From positions 682,001-746,000 of the forward strand of contig OZ251229.1 in NCBI GenBank assembly GCA_965240325.2: DNA of 64,000 nt, given 5' to 3'. The notes beneath the pieces were generated by a model. That model searched no databases. It saw nothing but the letters and a program-made list of their open reading frames with translations, and had not been told where the DNA came from. Both the position numbers and the translations under genes were made by a program. The stretch comes from Rebecca billardiae RCC1528 (lineage: Eukaryota; Haptophyta). Below, piece by piece: positions 43,197 to 52,865 of this stretch (position 1 is the first letter of the stretch; each line of letters begins with the position of its first letter).

Positions 43197-44686
43197 TCTC
43201 AGCGGTGCACGCGCACTGCGCCGGACAGCCGGACGCAGGGAGCGGCGAGGGGCGCGAGGCGACCGTGGACTTGACGGGCCAGTGGGCCGACAGCGTGGTG
43301 CTCACCCTGTTCGCGCAGCCCGTCGAGCAGGTGTACCACCAGCGCGTGCTCGCGGCGGCGAATGAGCGCAGTGCTCGGCACATGGCGCTGCTCGCATGCG
43401 CCGGGCAGCTGCTCGTCGCGCTGCTGTGCCTGGCAGTTGGGCTGGTGGGCGCGCGCGCAGACTGGGGCGCGGTCGGTGGCGCGTGCGCGGCCACGTGCAC
43501 CCGCGCGCCGCAGCTGGCCACGGGCTGCGTGCTGCGCTGCCTCGCGCCGCGCGCCGTCTCGTACATCGGCCTGCTCGCGGTTGCGGCGGCCATGGTGTCG
43601 ACCATCGACTCGGCCGTGCTCGCGTGCGCGACGCTGATCGTGTGGAACACGCTGCGCCCGGCGTGCGAGGCGTACGCGGGCGGTGCGGGGTCCGACGCGC
43701 CCGCCTCGCCGCGCGTCCTCAACGCCGTCCGCCAGCGCCGGCAGCACGCCGTCGACCGCATGATGGCCCTCTGCAGCCGGCTCTCGATGGTGCTGATCGG
43801 GTGCGCCGGCCTCTGGATCGCGCTGCGCGGTGTGGACGTGTCCACGCTGCACTACCTCAAGGTGGAGCTGCCGCTGGTGCTGCTTGTGCCGCCGCTGGTG
43901 TGCGTGGTGCACACGGACTTTGCGAACGGGTACGGCGTGCTCGCCTCGGCGGGGCTCAGCCTGGCGCTCCGCCTCGCCTCGGGTGAGCCGTCGATCGGGC
44001 TCAGGCCAAGGATCAGATGGCCGTGGTTCAGTCCGTGTGTGCCGCCTGGCCGCTCGCCGCAGCTCTTCCCGTTCCGCATCGCCCTGTGCGCGCTCGCGTT
44101 TGCGACGCTTCTCAGCGTGAGCTGGCTTACGAGCTATGCGGCGTGCGCGAGCCGTCCGCCCGCCTCAAGCCTCTCGGCCGGCGACGGCGCGTGCGGCCAG
44201 CGCGGCGGCCAGAAGCAGGAGCCGTGGAGGCCGCGATGGGACGTGCTGCGGGTGCGCACGCAGCCAGACGTCAGGCGCTGGGCCAAGCGCCGCGGGCTGC
44301 TGGCGGAGGCAGCCGACCAACGCGCAGCGGTGGGGGCTCGGACGACAGCGGATACCGCACGCAGGGATATGGCGACCTGCTCTGCACCAGACAACGGCGG
44401 GCACTCTGCGTCGACACCGTTGGGCGACGAGGCCCGCGATAATAACGGCGAGGGCTCTGACGTGAGTGACGAGGGCGAGTGCTGGCAAGACGCTGCAGAG
44501 ACACCGCCGGGACAAGCTTCCCCGGCGTTTGGTGAGGTCTCTTCAGCCGACCCAAGGCCCCTACCATTAACAGCAGCAGCACATCAGGGCGTCGTTGCAG
44601 TGGGCGGGCGAAGAACTCATCGTCTTTCGTCTGACAGTGACACAGCGTCACCGACGACGATGACCCTGCCCCTGGCGATGGTGTGA
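43197..44686 (+). CDS. Choline-transporter-like Na+ symporter, 3' coding part
   Basis: Continues the symporter. The frame picks up with SAVHAHCAGQ (CHT1 has TAVHAKY at this place), then QWADSVVLTLFAQPVEQVYH and QRVLAAANERSARHMALLA, VGLVGARADWG, YIGLLAVAAAMVSTIDSAVL and ACATLIVWN. About seven helices are visible, then a low-complexity hydrophilic tail of about 180 residues ending at 44686. Plausible acceptors are CAG ending at 43196 or 43202, both compatible with a phase-1 donor at 26163. The exact splice site is unproven. Together with 25484-26162 the protein covers the whole SSS fold apart from a few residues at the junction. Confidence 0.85.
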
Positions 44687-47022
44687 ATCTGTGTCTGTGA
44701 TCCTGTCGATGATGACGACTGGCTGATGTGTCGTCATCATGTGACCATATATCACAGATCGATCCTGGCACAGACCGCGCCGACAAAGACTGACTACCGC
44801 CAGTCATAGGCATCTGATCGGTCTATGACTATATATAAGCAGTGTATAAGTTGCTGTTGTAGATCGGATCTGCCGATCTGCGCGGCACGGCGCCAGCCAG
44901 GCCAGGCCCAGGCCGTCCGAACCAGTCGTATGCTCGGTCTCGGAGCGCCGACGTGAGTGAGTGACGATGAGATTGCACAGTAAAGAAATCGATTTTCGGC
45001 GTTACCGTAACCCGTCCGCACTTCCGCCCAGTGGGGATGCGCTGGAATTTTTTTCATGCCCCGTTCGCGGCACTTCGCGCCGCGCACAGTGGAGAAAGAT
45101 CGGGCCGGAAGCCGTTTGAGCATGGTCGGTCGTGCGCACGCCCATTCGAATCGATGGCGCGCTCCGAGCGGCGGGCGTGCGCGCATGACTGCCGCGAGGG
45201 GGGCTGCGAGGCGTCGGCCGGCTTGCCAAGGCGGTTCCTCGGGGCGGCGTCACCCTCGCCCGCCCCTCCTCGCCCACCCTCGCCCCACGGGCGGCCACAC
45301 GTGACCTGTTAAGATGAGTTCACGGGAGCCGCACGGCACGCGCGCGGAGAGGCGAGGAAGTGGTGTTTCGCGGAAAAACGCTCTATAGCATTGTGCTCAA
45401 CCCATGTGGGCACCCGCTCCACAAGTTTGTACGCTTTCAAACCGCACACAGCGGCCTGAGCAGCTCCCAGACTGAGTTTCGCTCTTGAAGCCTGTTTTTG
45501 GGCCAGATCTTGGTGTGGATGTAGCGCGGCGAGGAGGCGCCGGGCGCGCGCCCGAGCTGCGTGCTGGCACTCGCCATGACCCATAGGCATCGTCCGTCGC
45601 GAACGACCCGGCTCGCCTCGACCTCTCCGACCCGCCGGGCAGCCACGACCGAGCACGGCACGACAATGGCCAAACCGGGAGGCTTCTCAGACCGCGTGGG
45701 ATGGGCATAGGCGCGAGAGAGGGCGCCCAGCGCGCTCTTGAGATGCACAGGAGCACGCACTGATGCGTATGGAACCATCCCATCACGATCGCCCCGACCT
45801 GGCGCGCCTTATCTGGCCCGTCAGGCTGCCCGCGCCGCCGCCGCCGCGCCATGCCGCCGCCGCGGGCGCCGCCGCACCGCGGGCACATGGGTAAGTCCGT
45901 ATTCAACAAATACAGAATTTCCGGTGCGGCCCTCTTTTGGGCGGCAAGGTCGATCTGGTCGACACCTGCCGCGCGGCATGGGCCACGGCGCGGCGAGGTG
46001 GCGGCTGGCGCACCGCGGCGTGGGCGGGATGGCTCGAGGACACCACCGCCCCGCCTCCCACGCCGCGCCGTGCGCGTGCGCCGTGCTCTCGTCGCGTACC
46101 GAATTTCCTGCGGCGAGCGACGTCCAACAGCGCGACCATGCCATCGCGCGACGAGGTGCGTTCAGCTCGGCGATTTGTCGTATTTGTTGAATACATGCGG
46201 GTACGAATCGGCCGCAAGATGGCCTCGACGTACACGTCGAGAGCCACGCGCGCGGTGTGGAGTGGCACGCGACGCGGAGAGGGCGGGTGCGGTGCCGCGG
46301 GCGCGCGACTGGTCTAGAACATCCCAATGAAGCGCGGGACGGCGCTGCGCGCCTGTGCTCGCCGCCGTCTCCTCGCAGTCGAAAATATCTGTGCACCCTT
46401 CTGTCTGGCTAGTCGACCGGCCGGCACGCGGCACGCGAGCAGTGTGTGTGGGGAGGAATGTGACATGGCAGGCTGTGGCGAGGTGGATGGCCGTGCAGGT
46501 CTACGCTAGGAAGGGCCGCTCCCGCGCTCGCGCGGTGCCTCGCGCACGCATCGTCGAGGACGAGCGTGTTTGAATGGCTCCGGAGAAGGCTTACGATCGC
46601 TCGTTGATGGGCAGCGCGCGACACGTGCACACGACGAAGGTGACGACCAGGCACTCCGGCGAGGGCGGCTGTGCTGGTAGCAGACTGCATTCGGAGTAAG
46701 ATGCGCCATCTTACGCGCCGCTTCGCCTCGCTGCATCGCCGCACTGAGCAGCAGGGCTCCACGCTCACGAATGGCTCACCACGAGCTACGTGACCGGCCA
46801 GCCGCGTGCAACCCGGCGAGGCAGAGAGGGGCGGAGGGATGGGGAGGCTGGGTGGGATGTTGCAGTCCCATGCCCGGGGCACTCGCCAGGCGCCTGCGCG
46901 ACCACCGTAGCGCCGTCTGTGCGCTCGTGCGGCCCGCGCGAGAAATTCCCCGAAAATCGGCTCGTGTCGGACGGGTTACGGTAACGATAATCCCGTTTTT
47001 GTTCACTGTGTGTATATGAGAT
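44687..47022. other. Intergenic region with a candidate 19-bp TIR pair
   Basis: CGTTACCGTAACCCGTCCG at 45000-45018 recurs as exact reverse complement at 46968-46986, about 2 kb apart. A 15-bp inverted pair GTATTCAACAAATAC lies inside (near 45899 and 46179). Frames between them on both strands show no transposase domain I can identify. It may be a decayed or non-autonomous element; no target duplication is obvious. Confidence 0.45.
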
Positions 47023-47031
47023 GCTCTCTCT

Positions 47032-47106
<75 letters not shown>

Positions 47107-47122
47107 AGCTCTCTCTCTACCT
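47023..47122. repeat. (CT)n microsatellite
   Basis: About 100 bp of CT repeats with a few interruptions (TAGCTCTC). It lies 0.4 kb downstream of the 3' end of the tetraspan gene. Confidence 0.95.
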
Positions 47123-47534
47123 CCGTCGTTTATTCACTTGGAACTCGAGACTCAGAGTCAGTAGTCTCCCGGGGCCTGTCACGACACTCTCCGACAGGGC
47201 ACGCGACCGCGTTATCGTCGGCCGTGCGGCGCCTTGCCGAACTCTCCGGCGGCACATCAGCCGGCCGTACGGTGGCCCGGCGGGCCGGGCCGGCGGGCCG
47301 CCCGTTATCGCCTATATATCGCCATCGGCCAATCCGCGCGCGGGCGCGCGGGTTAATCGGCCGCGCCACGCCTCACACGGGCCCGGGGTACACGGCGCTA
47401 TACTCATCGTCGTCATTTATAGTCATTATATTCGCCAGTGACGTCGTCATCACGACGAGCTTTGCTATAGGACAGTATTACATCACGCGATGTGATTCCG
47501 ATTGATTTCTACTGTCTGCATGCATGCCCTGTGA
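47123..47534. other. Intergenic region, nothing recognised
   Basis: Contains GC-rich palindromic stretches (CCGGCGGGCCGCCCG near 47290) but no gene. Confidence 0.5.
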
Positions 47535-48289
47535 CTACGACGACCTTGCTGGCTGCTGCTGCTGCAGCTCTGAGTTGATGGGCACAGCGGTAGCGGAAGG
47601 AAGTTCCTGTCCGCCTTGTCCATGCACATCCGTGACGATAGCTGTTTGCGCCTGCGGCATCGGGTTGCCAACCATGACCACTTGAGCCTCGACGACAGGT
47701 GTGTCGCCTCCCATGCCTATGGGCAAAGCTGCAACGTGCATGTACTGCCGCCTGGCACGGGACACGATGACCAACGTGCGCCCGCTGACGACAATGGAGA
47801 CCAGATTGAATGCGACGGAGACCCACAGCAGCGCAACTGCCCCAAGGCATTCGCTTGAGCCCCGGCATTGCGCCGACAGCACGATCCAGATCACCATCAA
47901 GCCGATTGCCATACACGCAAAGACAGCGTTTGCGATCAATGTCAGGTAGAACGCGCATGTGAGCCGCGAGAGCAGCAAGGTGGGCGGGCCCTCGCGGGCG
48001 CAGCAGAGGACGGTCGATGCGGCGGCCACGGCGAATATGCCTGGCGACGGGCGGAGGGGGCTGAGAAGTCAGTAGCAGTGGCATGGTGCGCTTTGCTTCG
48101 CGTCTTAGCAGCGCAATGGGAGGCGCGGCGCGCACCACCAATCACGCCGATGTTGGACAGCGGGACACCGACGGCACCAGCGACGAAGTTAGCGATGATG
48201 TCCGCAATGCCTGTCCCAAGTAGCCCCGCACTCCATGTGTGCGCCTCGAGGAGCTCCCTCGGCGTGCCAGCTTGGAGCGGCGTGCACAT
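47535..48289 (-). CDS. Tetraspan membrane protein of unknown function, two exons
   Basis: Exons 48289-48139 and 48040-47535 (donor GTGGTG, acceptor GCCAG) join in frame to 218 residues. Four hydrophobic segments are visible: IADIIANFVAGAVGVPL, IFAVAAASTVLCC, LIANAVFACMAIGLMVIWIV and VALLWVSVAFNLVSIVVSG. The C-terminal ~70 residues are polar and Gln-rich (ELQQQQPARSS). The layout resembles MARVEL- or tetraspan-type vesicle proteins, but no signature assigns it to a family. The start Met (MCTPLQAG) may not be the first coding exon. Confidence 0.65.
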
Positions 48290-48628
48290 TGCCTGCGGCC
48301 TCTGGATCTCGCGAGCGCGGTTGCACTCCCGTCGTACCGTACAGTTTGGACGTACGAATCGTGTAAGTCGTTACAAAGGCTCCTTGAGACCCATTCTATG
48401 ATTTAACGACACAGGTAGGACGACGCGGGTCTCCTGATTCGTCGGCGGCAGTGCCCGATCGTCGACGAAGTCGGCGCTGGTGGCAGAGCATAGCCTGAAC
48501 CGCGATCGAATGGCTTGAGCGCGGCCTTGAGCTGCTGGAGCGCGATCCACCTGCGCTGCGCGGCTCGCATGGACCTGCTGTGCCCCGAGCGAGGGCGAGG
48601 GTGCAGGTCCGGATGTCAGACGGCCGTC

Positions 48629-48889
48629 TCAGCCGCTGGGCCCTGGCGGGTGATCCGGCGGTGATGTAGTCGTCCCCGTGTGCCCTGCGCGGCCGCGTGC
48701 GCGCTTGCCGCTCTGCTCAGCTGGCTTGCTGGCGGCGGCTGGCGCTGCTGCGGCGTGCAGGGTACGCTTTGCCCCGGACTGCTGCGCATCCTCGTCGTCC
48801 GAGTCGTCGTCCATGGACGAGTCTCGGTCCGCGTGGGGGGCAGCAGCTGGAGCAGGCGCAGGTGCGCCGCGCGATCGAGTCGTCGTCAT
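48629..48889 (-). CDS. Possible small acidic/basic low-complexity protein
   Basis: An 86-codon frame: MTTTRSRGAPAPAPAAAPHA, acidic DDDSDDEDAQQ, then a basic KRARGRAG segment. A TATAAAG-like box lies 5 bp before the ATG on the coding strand. The alternation of acidic and basic blocks could be a nuclear protein or just GC-biased noise. No homologue known to me. Confidence 0.3.
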   Translation of the reverse strand: MTTTRSRGAPAPAPAAAPHADRDSSMDDDSDDEDAQQSGAKRTLHAAAAPAAASKPAEQSGKRARGRAGHTGTTTSPPDHPPGPSG

Positions 48890-49451
48890 CGTTACTTTAT
48901 ATCTTTTTTGGTGAGTGGACCGGAACGTCGTCCAACGTCAACACGATCGGACGGCCACGGCGTCGGCTGCCCACGGCACAGGACTTCCCACGCGACTCAC
49001 GCATGAGTTTAGTCTTCTCTCTTGCAGCATTCACTGCTGCAGTAGAGTGAGGGCCAATCTTAGGTGAGCCAGGATAACATGTATCATATATAGATAGTCT
49101 GCCATCGGTCACACTGATCATCATCGGAGTTATCGCGTCCCCAACGTGTCAGCTGTCAGGACTTTCGCTCTGGGTGACGTCAGTCAGACGCGCGCTACGG
49201 TAGCTAGGCCATGCGTTGCGTCGCGCCCCGCCCAGCAACTCCCAAGCCTACGCTGATGAGCCGCACAGCTCGGGCGAGCTCAATCAGAAGAAAGCCTGCC
49301 CCCCTGCGCGACGCGTGCGGCTCGGCGGCGGCGCAGAGAGCACAGACGCAAGTGACGCTGCGAGAGACGAGCGTCGACGATGTCAGCGTGGGCGCCAGCT
49401 GAATCGGCCCGTCCCGGCATCAGCCCGCTCGGCGTGCGCTGCCCGCGTGGC
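48890..49451. other. Intergenic region, nothing recognised
   Basis: Between the small frame and the carrier gene 3' end. No repeat copy or RNA gene seen. Confidence 0.45.
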
Positions 49452-51470
49452 TCAGAGCTGCAGGTTCTTGAACTGCACGTCGAGGTAGAGCAGCAAGTTG
49501 TCCGAGGAGAGGCCCAGGAGTGTCTTGGCGATGTCGTACAGGAAGAACTGGCCGGAGATGATCGAGCCCGACCAGACGCAGCGCGAGCCGAGGCCGGTGA
49601 AGAAGCGCGCAGGGGTGCCGCCGCCCGCTGCCCACAGCTTGCGCACCGCCGCAGGGATGTCGCCGCGGCCGGACTGGCGGTTGACTTCGGACAGGATCGC
49701 GTCCGCAGGCTGCGAGACGCACGCCGACGCGACACCGGCGGCGAGGCCGGCGATAAGCGAGACGAGCAGCTGCGTCGAGACGAGCGCCTTGAGGGACGGC
49801 ATCGCGGCGAAGAGCGTGTCGGTCAGCGAGTCGAACGTGTAGAACTTGACCATCCCGAAGATCACCTGCCGGAAGATGAGCGGGCCAAACCCGTCGTACA
49901 GCGACCAGAAGCCGTCCTCGGCGCTGATGCGGCGCACGGTGCCCACGAGCCCGTCCGGCGCGAAGTCGGGCTGCGCGACGATGCGGATCCGCGCCGCCTC
50001 GGCCGGGCACACGCCGAGGCACGCGACCACCGTCGCGCACGCGCCCGACAAGATGACAATCGGCGCGTGCAGGTCGGTCGCGCGCACGCCCGCCAGCGAG
50101 TCGAAGTAGCGCGAGAAGAACTCGTACCCCGGGTAGACGGTCATGCCGTACCAGGTGTACCCGGCGATGGTGGGCTGGATGCCGCAGAAGAGCATGCGCC
50201 AGCCCTCCTCGCGCGCGATCTGCCGGCAGCCGTCGACGAGGCCCTCGTACCGGCCGGGCGCCGTCTGCAGCCGAGTCTTCACCACGTCCAGGGGCGTCAC
50301 GGTCGCGTGCGTGCCGCAGCAGCCCGCCGCGCCCGACAGCGCGAAGAGCGCAAAGTCGCGCGGCGTGAGCCTGCGCTCGCGCTGCACCGCGAACGCCGCG
50401 CGCGGGCCGAAGACGCTCAGCTCGCCCGCTCGCGTGCTCGAGCCGCCGCCCTCCGCGCGCGCGTAGCCCTCCTGCGCGTACGAGCCGAGCTGCTTCACCT
50501 GCGCGAGGCCACGCACCACGTACCGCCGCAGGTTGGCGTCCCAGACCGGCACTTGCGTGGGCGGCAGCAGGTTGCGCGGGTCGCGCGCGAGGTAGTCGGG
50601 GAGGCCGGGCGAGAAGGGGGCCGTGCCGAACGGCGCCTGCTCGTCGAGCGTGGGCGTGCCGTCGCCCGCGCGCAGCAGGCCGGCGATGCGCTCGCGCGGC
50701 TGCGCGGCCTCGAGCAGCGTGAACGCGAGCGCGAGGTGGCGGCGGCGCTCCGGGTACGCGCCGTGGATGCGCACGAGCGTGTCGAAGAGCTGCTCGACGC
50801 CCTCTCGCCCCTCGAAGCCCCGCAGCCCGTACTGCACCGACGCCGCGAAGCTGGCGAACGTGCTCAGCTGCAGCTCGCGCACTGTGTCTGCGTCCGCATT
50901 GGCGAAGCTCTTGCAGCGCGTCGCAAACCACCCGGAGCTCGGCGGGTCGAAGTTGAGGAGGAAGCGCGCGAGGTAGGTGACGAAGGCGACGTTGTACGTC
51001 GCGAGCACGCCGGAGAACTCGTCCGCGTCCGGATCGTCCGTCAGCCAGCGAAGTGTCGCTGCGCTGAGGTCGGCGCGGCCCGCAGGCGGGGGGGCGGCGT
51101 AGGCCACCGGCGGCCCGACCGATGACCCTGGCAGAGAATCTGCAGCATAAGCGGCGCGTTGCGCCGGCGAGCCCGCGCCGAGCAGCACGCCTACAGGGAG
51201 GAGCGCCAGCGTCGAGGCGAAGCGCCGCCGCCGACTGCCGTCACCGCCATCGGCGCGCCCGCCGTCGCTCGCGCGGCCCGTGTCGTGTGAGGACTCGGGC
51301 GAGGGCACCGCCGTGCGCAGCCGCTGGCCCTCCGCGGGGAGGGTGGCGCGGCATGCTACTCTTGGCGCCCCGGGGGGAAGCCGCCGGTGCGCCGTGTGGC
51401 GCACCACGCCGGTATGTGCGTGCGCGACAAGCGCGGCGAGCAGTACGTGCCGCGTGAGGCCTCGCGCCAT
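49452..51470 (-). CDS. Mitochondrial-carrier-family transporter with plastid/thylakoid-like presequence
   Basis: An intronless 672-residue protein from the ATG at 51470. The C-terminal ~300 residues form the carrier domain: GTHATVTPLDVVKTRLQT is a classical PxDxxKxR repeat signature, then GWRMLFCGIQPTIAGYTWYG, a second repeat (VCPAEAARIRIV) and a third (CVSQPADAILSEVNR). The pattern is closest to phosphate carriers (SLC25A3-like). The N-terminus begins with a signal-peptide-like MARGLTRHVLLAALVAHAHT. At residues about 80-115 it has SRRRRFASTLALLPVGVLLG ending near AYAA, resembling a twin-arginine thylakoid signal. An additional ~200-residue soluble domain (ELQLSTFASFAASVQYGLRG) precedes the carrier. 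A plastid location is inferred. Confidence 0.8.
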   Translation of the reverse strand: MARGLTRHVLLAALVAHAHTGVVRHTAHRRLPPGAPRVACRATLPAEGQRLRTAVPSPESSHDTGRASDGGRADGGDGSRRRRFASTLALLPVGVLLGAGSPAQRAAYAADSLPGSSVGPPVAYAAPPPAGRADLSAATLRWLTDDPDADEFSGVLATYNVAFVTYLARFLLNFDPPSSGWFATRCKSFANADADTVRELQLSTFASFAASVQYGLRGFEGREGVEQLFDTLVRIHGAYPERRRHLALAFTLLEAAQPRERIAGLLRAGDGTPTLDEQAPFGTAPFSPGLPDYLARDPRNLLPPTQVPVWDANLRRYVVRGLAQVKQLGSYAQEGYARAEGGGSSTRAGELSVFGPRAAFAVQRERRLTPRDFALFALSGAAGCCGTHATVTPLDVVKTRLQTAPGRYEGLVDGCRQIAREEGWRMLFCGIQPTIAGYTWYGMTVYPGYEFFSRYFDSLAGVRATDLHAPIVILSGACATVVACLGVCPAEAARIRIVAQPDFAPDGLVGTVRRISAEDGFWSLYDGFGPLIFRQVIFGMVKFYTFDSLTDTLFAAMPSLKALVSTQLLVSLIAGLAAGVASACVSQPADAILSEVNRQSGRGDIPAAVRKLWAAGGGTPARFFTGLGSRCVWSGSIISGQFFLYDIAKTLLGLSSDNLLLYLDVQFKNLQL

Positions 51471-51639
51471 GTTTTCGCGCGCGCGAGAGCGCGCTTTCGC
51501 GAAGCCAGTTAGCACTTGCCCCGGACTTCCCCGTCCGGGTCAGCTACAATACATAGCTACAGTTTATTTGTTTTTAACGTGCGTAAGGCTCACGGTGGCA
51601 GGTTGCCGCGCCATCCTTCATCGCACGCTCTCCGAAGAG

Positions 51640-51735
51640 AGACCTGGAAACTGGGGGTTTGAACCCATGACCTCAGTACTGTCGCCTGCCTGAGCTGTGT
51701 GCGTCTCTTATTCTTAGTAAACTGTACAGTCCGTG
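51640..51735 (-). repeat. tRNA-derived SINE-like head
   Basis: On the minus strand AGCTCAGGCAGG resembles a pol III box A and GGTTCAAACCC, about 34 nt later, box B. The sequence does not fold into a full tRNA (no acceptor stem). Its 5' flank is shared with 8858-8905, so it is multicopy. Confidence 0.5.
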
Positions 51736-52865
51736 ACAAATGGTCACATCAGACCGGTTATCACAAGGTCAGATTATACACATGGCATCACGGAATGGAT
51801 CTCGAAAGACTGCCAGGGCACATGCGGCCAGGTTGTCAGTGAGGCCGACTCGGCAGCGATGGCAGCTCAGCGATACGTCCGATGCGCGGCCGCACCAGCA
51901 CGATCACGGATCAGCGGCCGTGACCGGCTGGCCGCGGCCGCGCCCGCGGGCGCGGCCATCGCCGGCCAGGAATGAGATTGGCCGATGAGAGCGAGGTGTC
52001 GCGGAACGCGCCTCGTCCGCGCTCGAATGTGCGTGCGTGTGGTGTGAGTTGCGCGCCCGTCTCAGCCGAACGACTCGCGACTCGTCGCCATGGTGCGTGT
52101 GCAGACTTTGCCAATGCAATCGTGGCTCGTGCCGAGTGATTGCGCACATAAGAGTGGGTGATGTTCGCCTGGTTTGGGGACGTGGTGATTGCTCCGGCGA
52201 ACCAGAGAGACGTGTGGAAGAGTGCTCGTCGCCAACGCGACGCGGGCCGCGCCTCACAACGAGCCGCGCAGGCTGAGCAGCAGCAGGCGCGCCGTGAGCT
52301 TCTCGATGAAACTGCTGTGGCAGTCGGCCTGGCACGTGGTCGCGGACACGATCATGTTCTCCACGCCGCTGGGGCGTCGAGCGCCGAGCTGCATGGTACT
52401 GGTTGCCCCCCCAGCGCTTCGTGCCGGCTGCGCCCCGCCGTCCACCGACGGTCTTAGGCGGGGCAGAAAGCGTGCCAGCCCGAGCCCCGACATTCCCACG
52501 GCACGGTTGCGGGTAATCTGCGGAGCGAAGACGAGGCACGAACGACTGTTTTTCGTCTAGCTAAGTTCCCACGTTTGTACTGCGCGATCGCCAGTCCTGG
52601 TCCGCACGCCCGCGAAACGCGCGCGAGAAACTCACCCACGAAGACTTCGTCACATTCCCTGCCGACCGAAACACGTCGTGCTTTTGCAAAAGTGATGAAA
52701 AACTCGGCATATGAAAAAGCCCAACCCCCAAAAGCAGCGTTGGCCGGTGGCGGAGCAGGAGCGGGCGCCGGGCGGACGTGAGGGTGCCCGGTGCCGGCCT
52801 CCCCGTCGGCAAGCAGCGCCGAAGCCTCGCACGCCAACGCACTCGTCGCACCGCACGGCCGAGAG
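51736..52865. other. Intergenic region, nothing recognised
   Basis: Frames are present on both strands as expected at high GC but none with a domain. The aldehyde dehydrogenase frame is open upstream of its first ATG back to 52791, so a 5' exon or UTR lies here. Confidence 0.4.

Noticed and set aside
51640-51735. Functional tRNA gene
   Set aside because: Only box A/B-like motifs are present; no acceptor stem or complete cloverleaf can be drawn.
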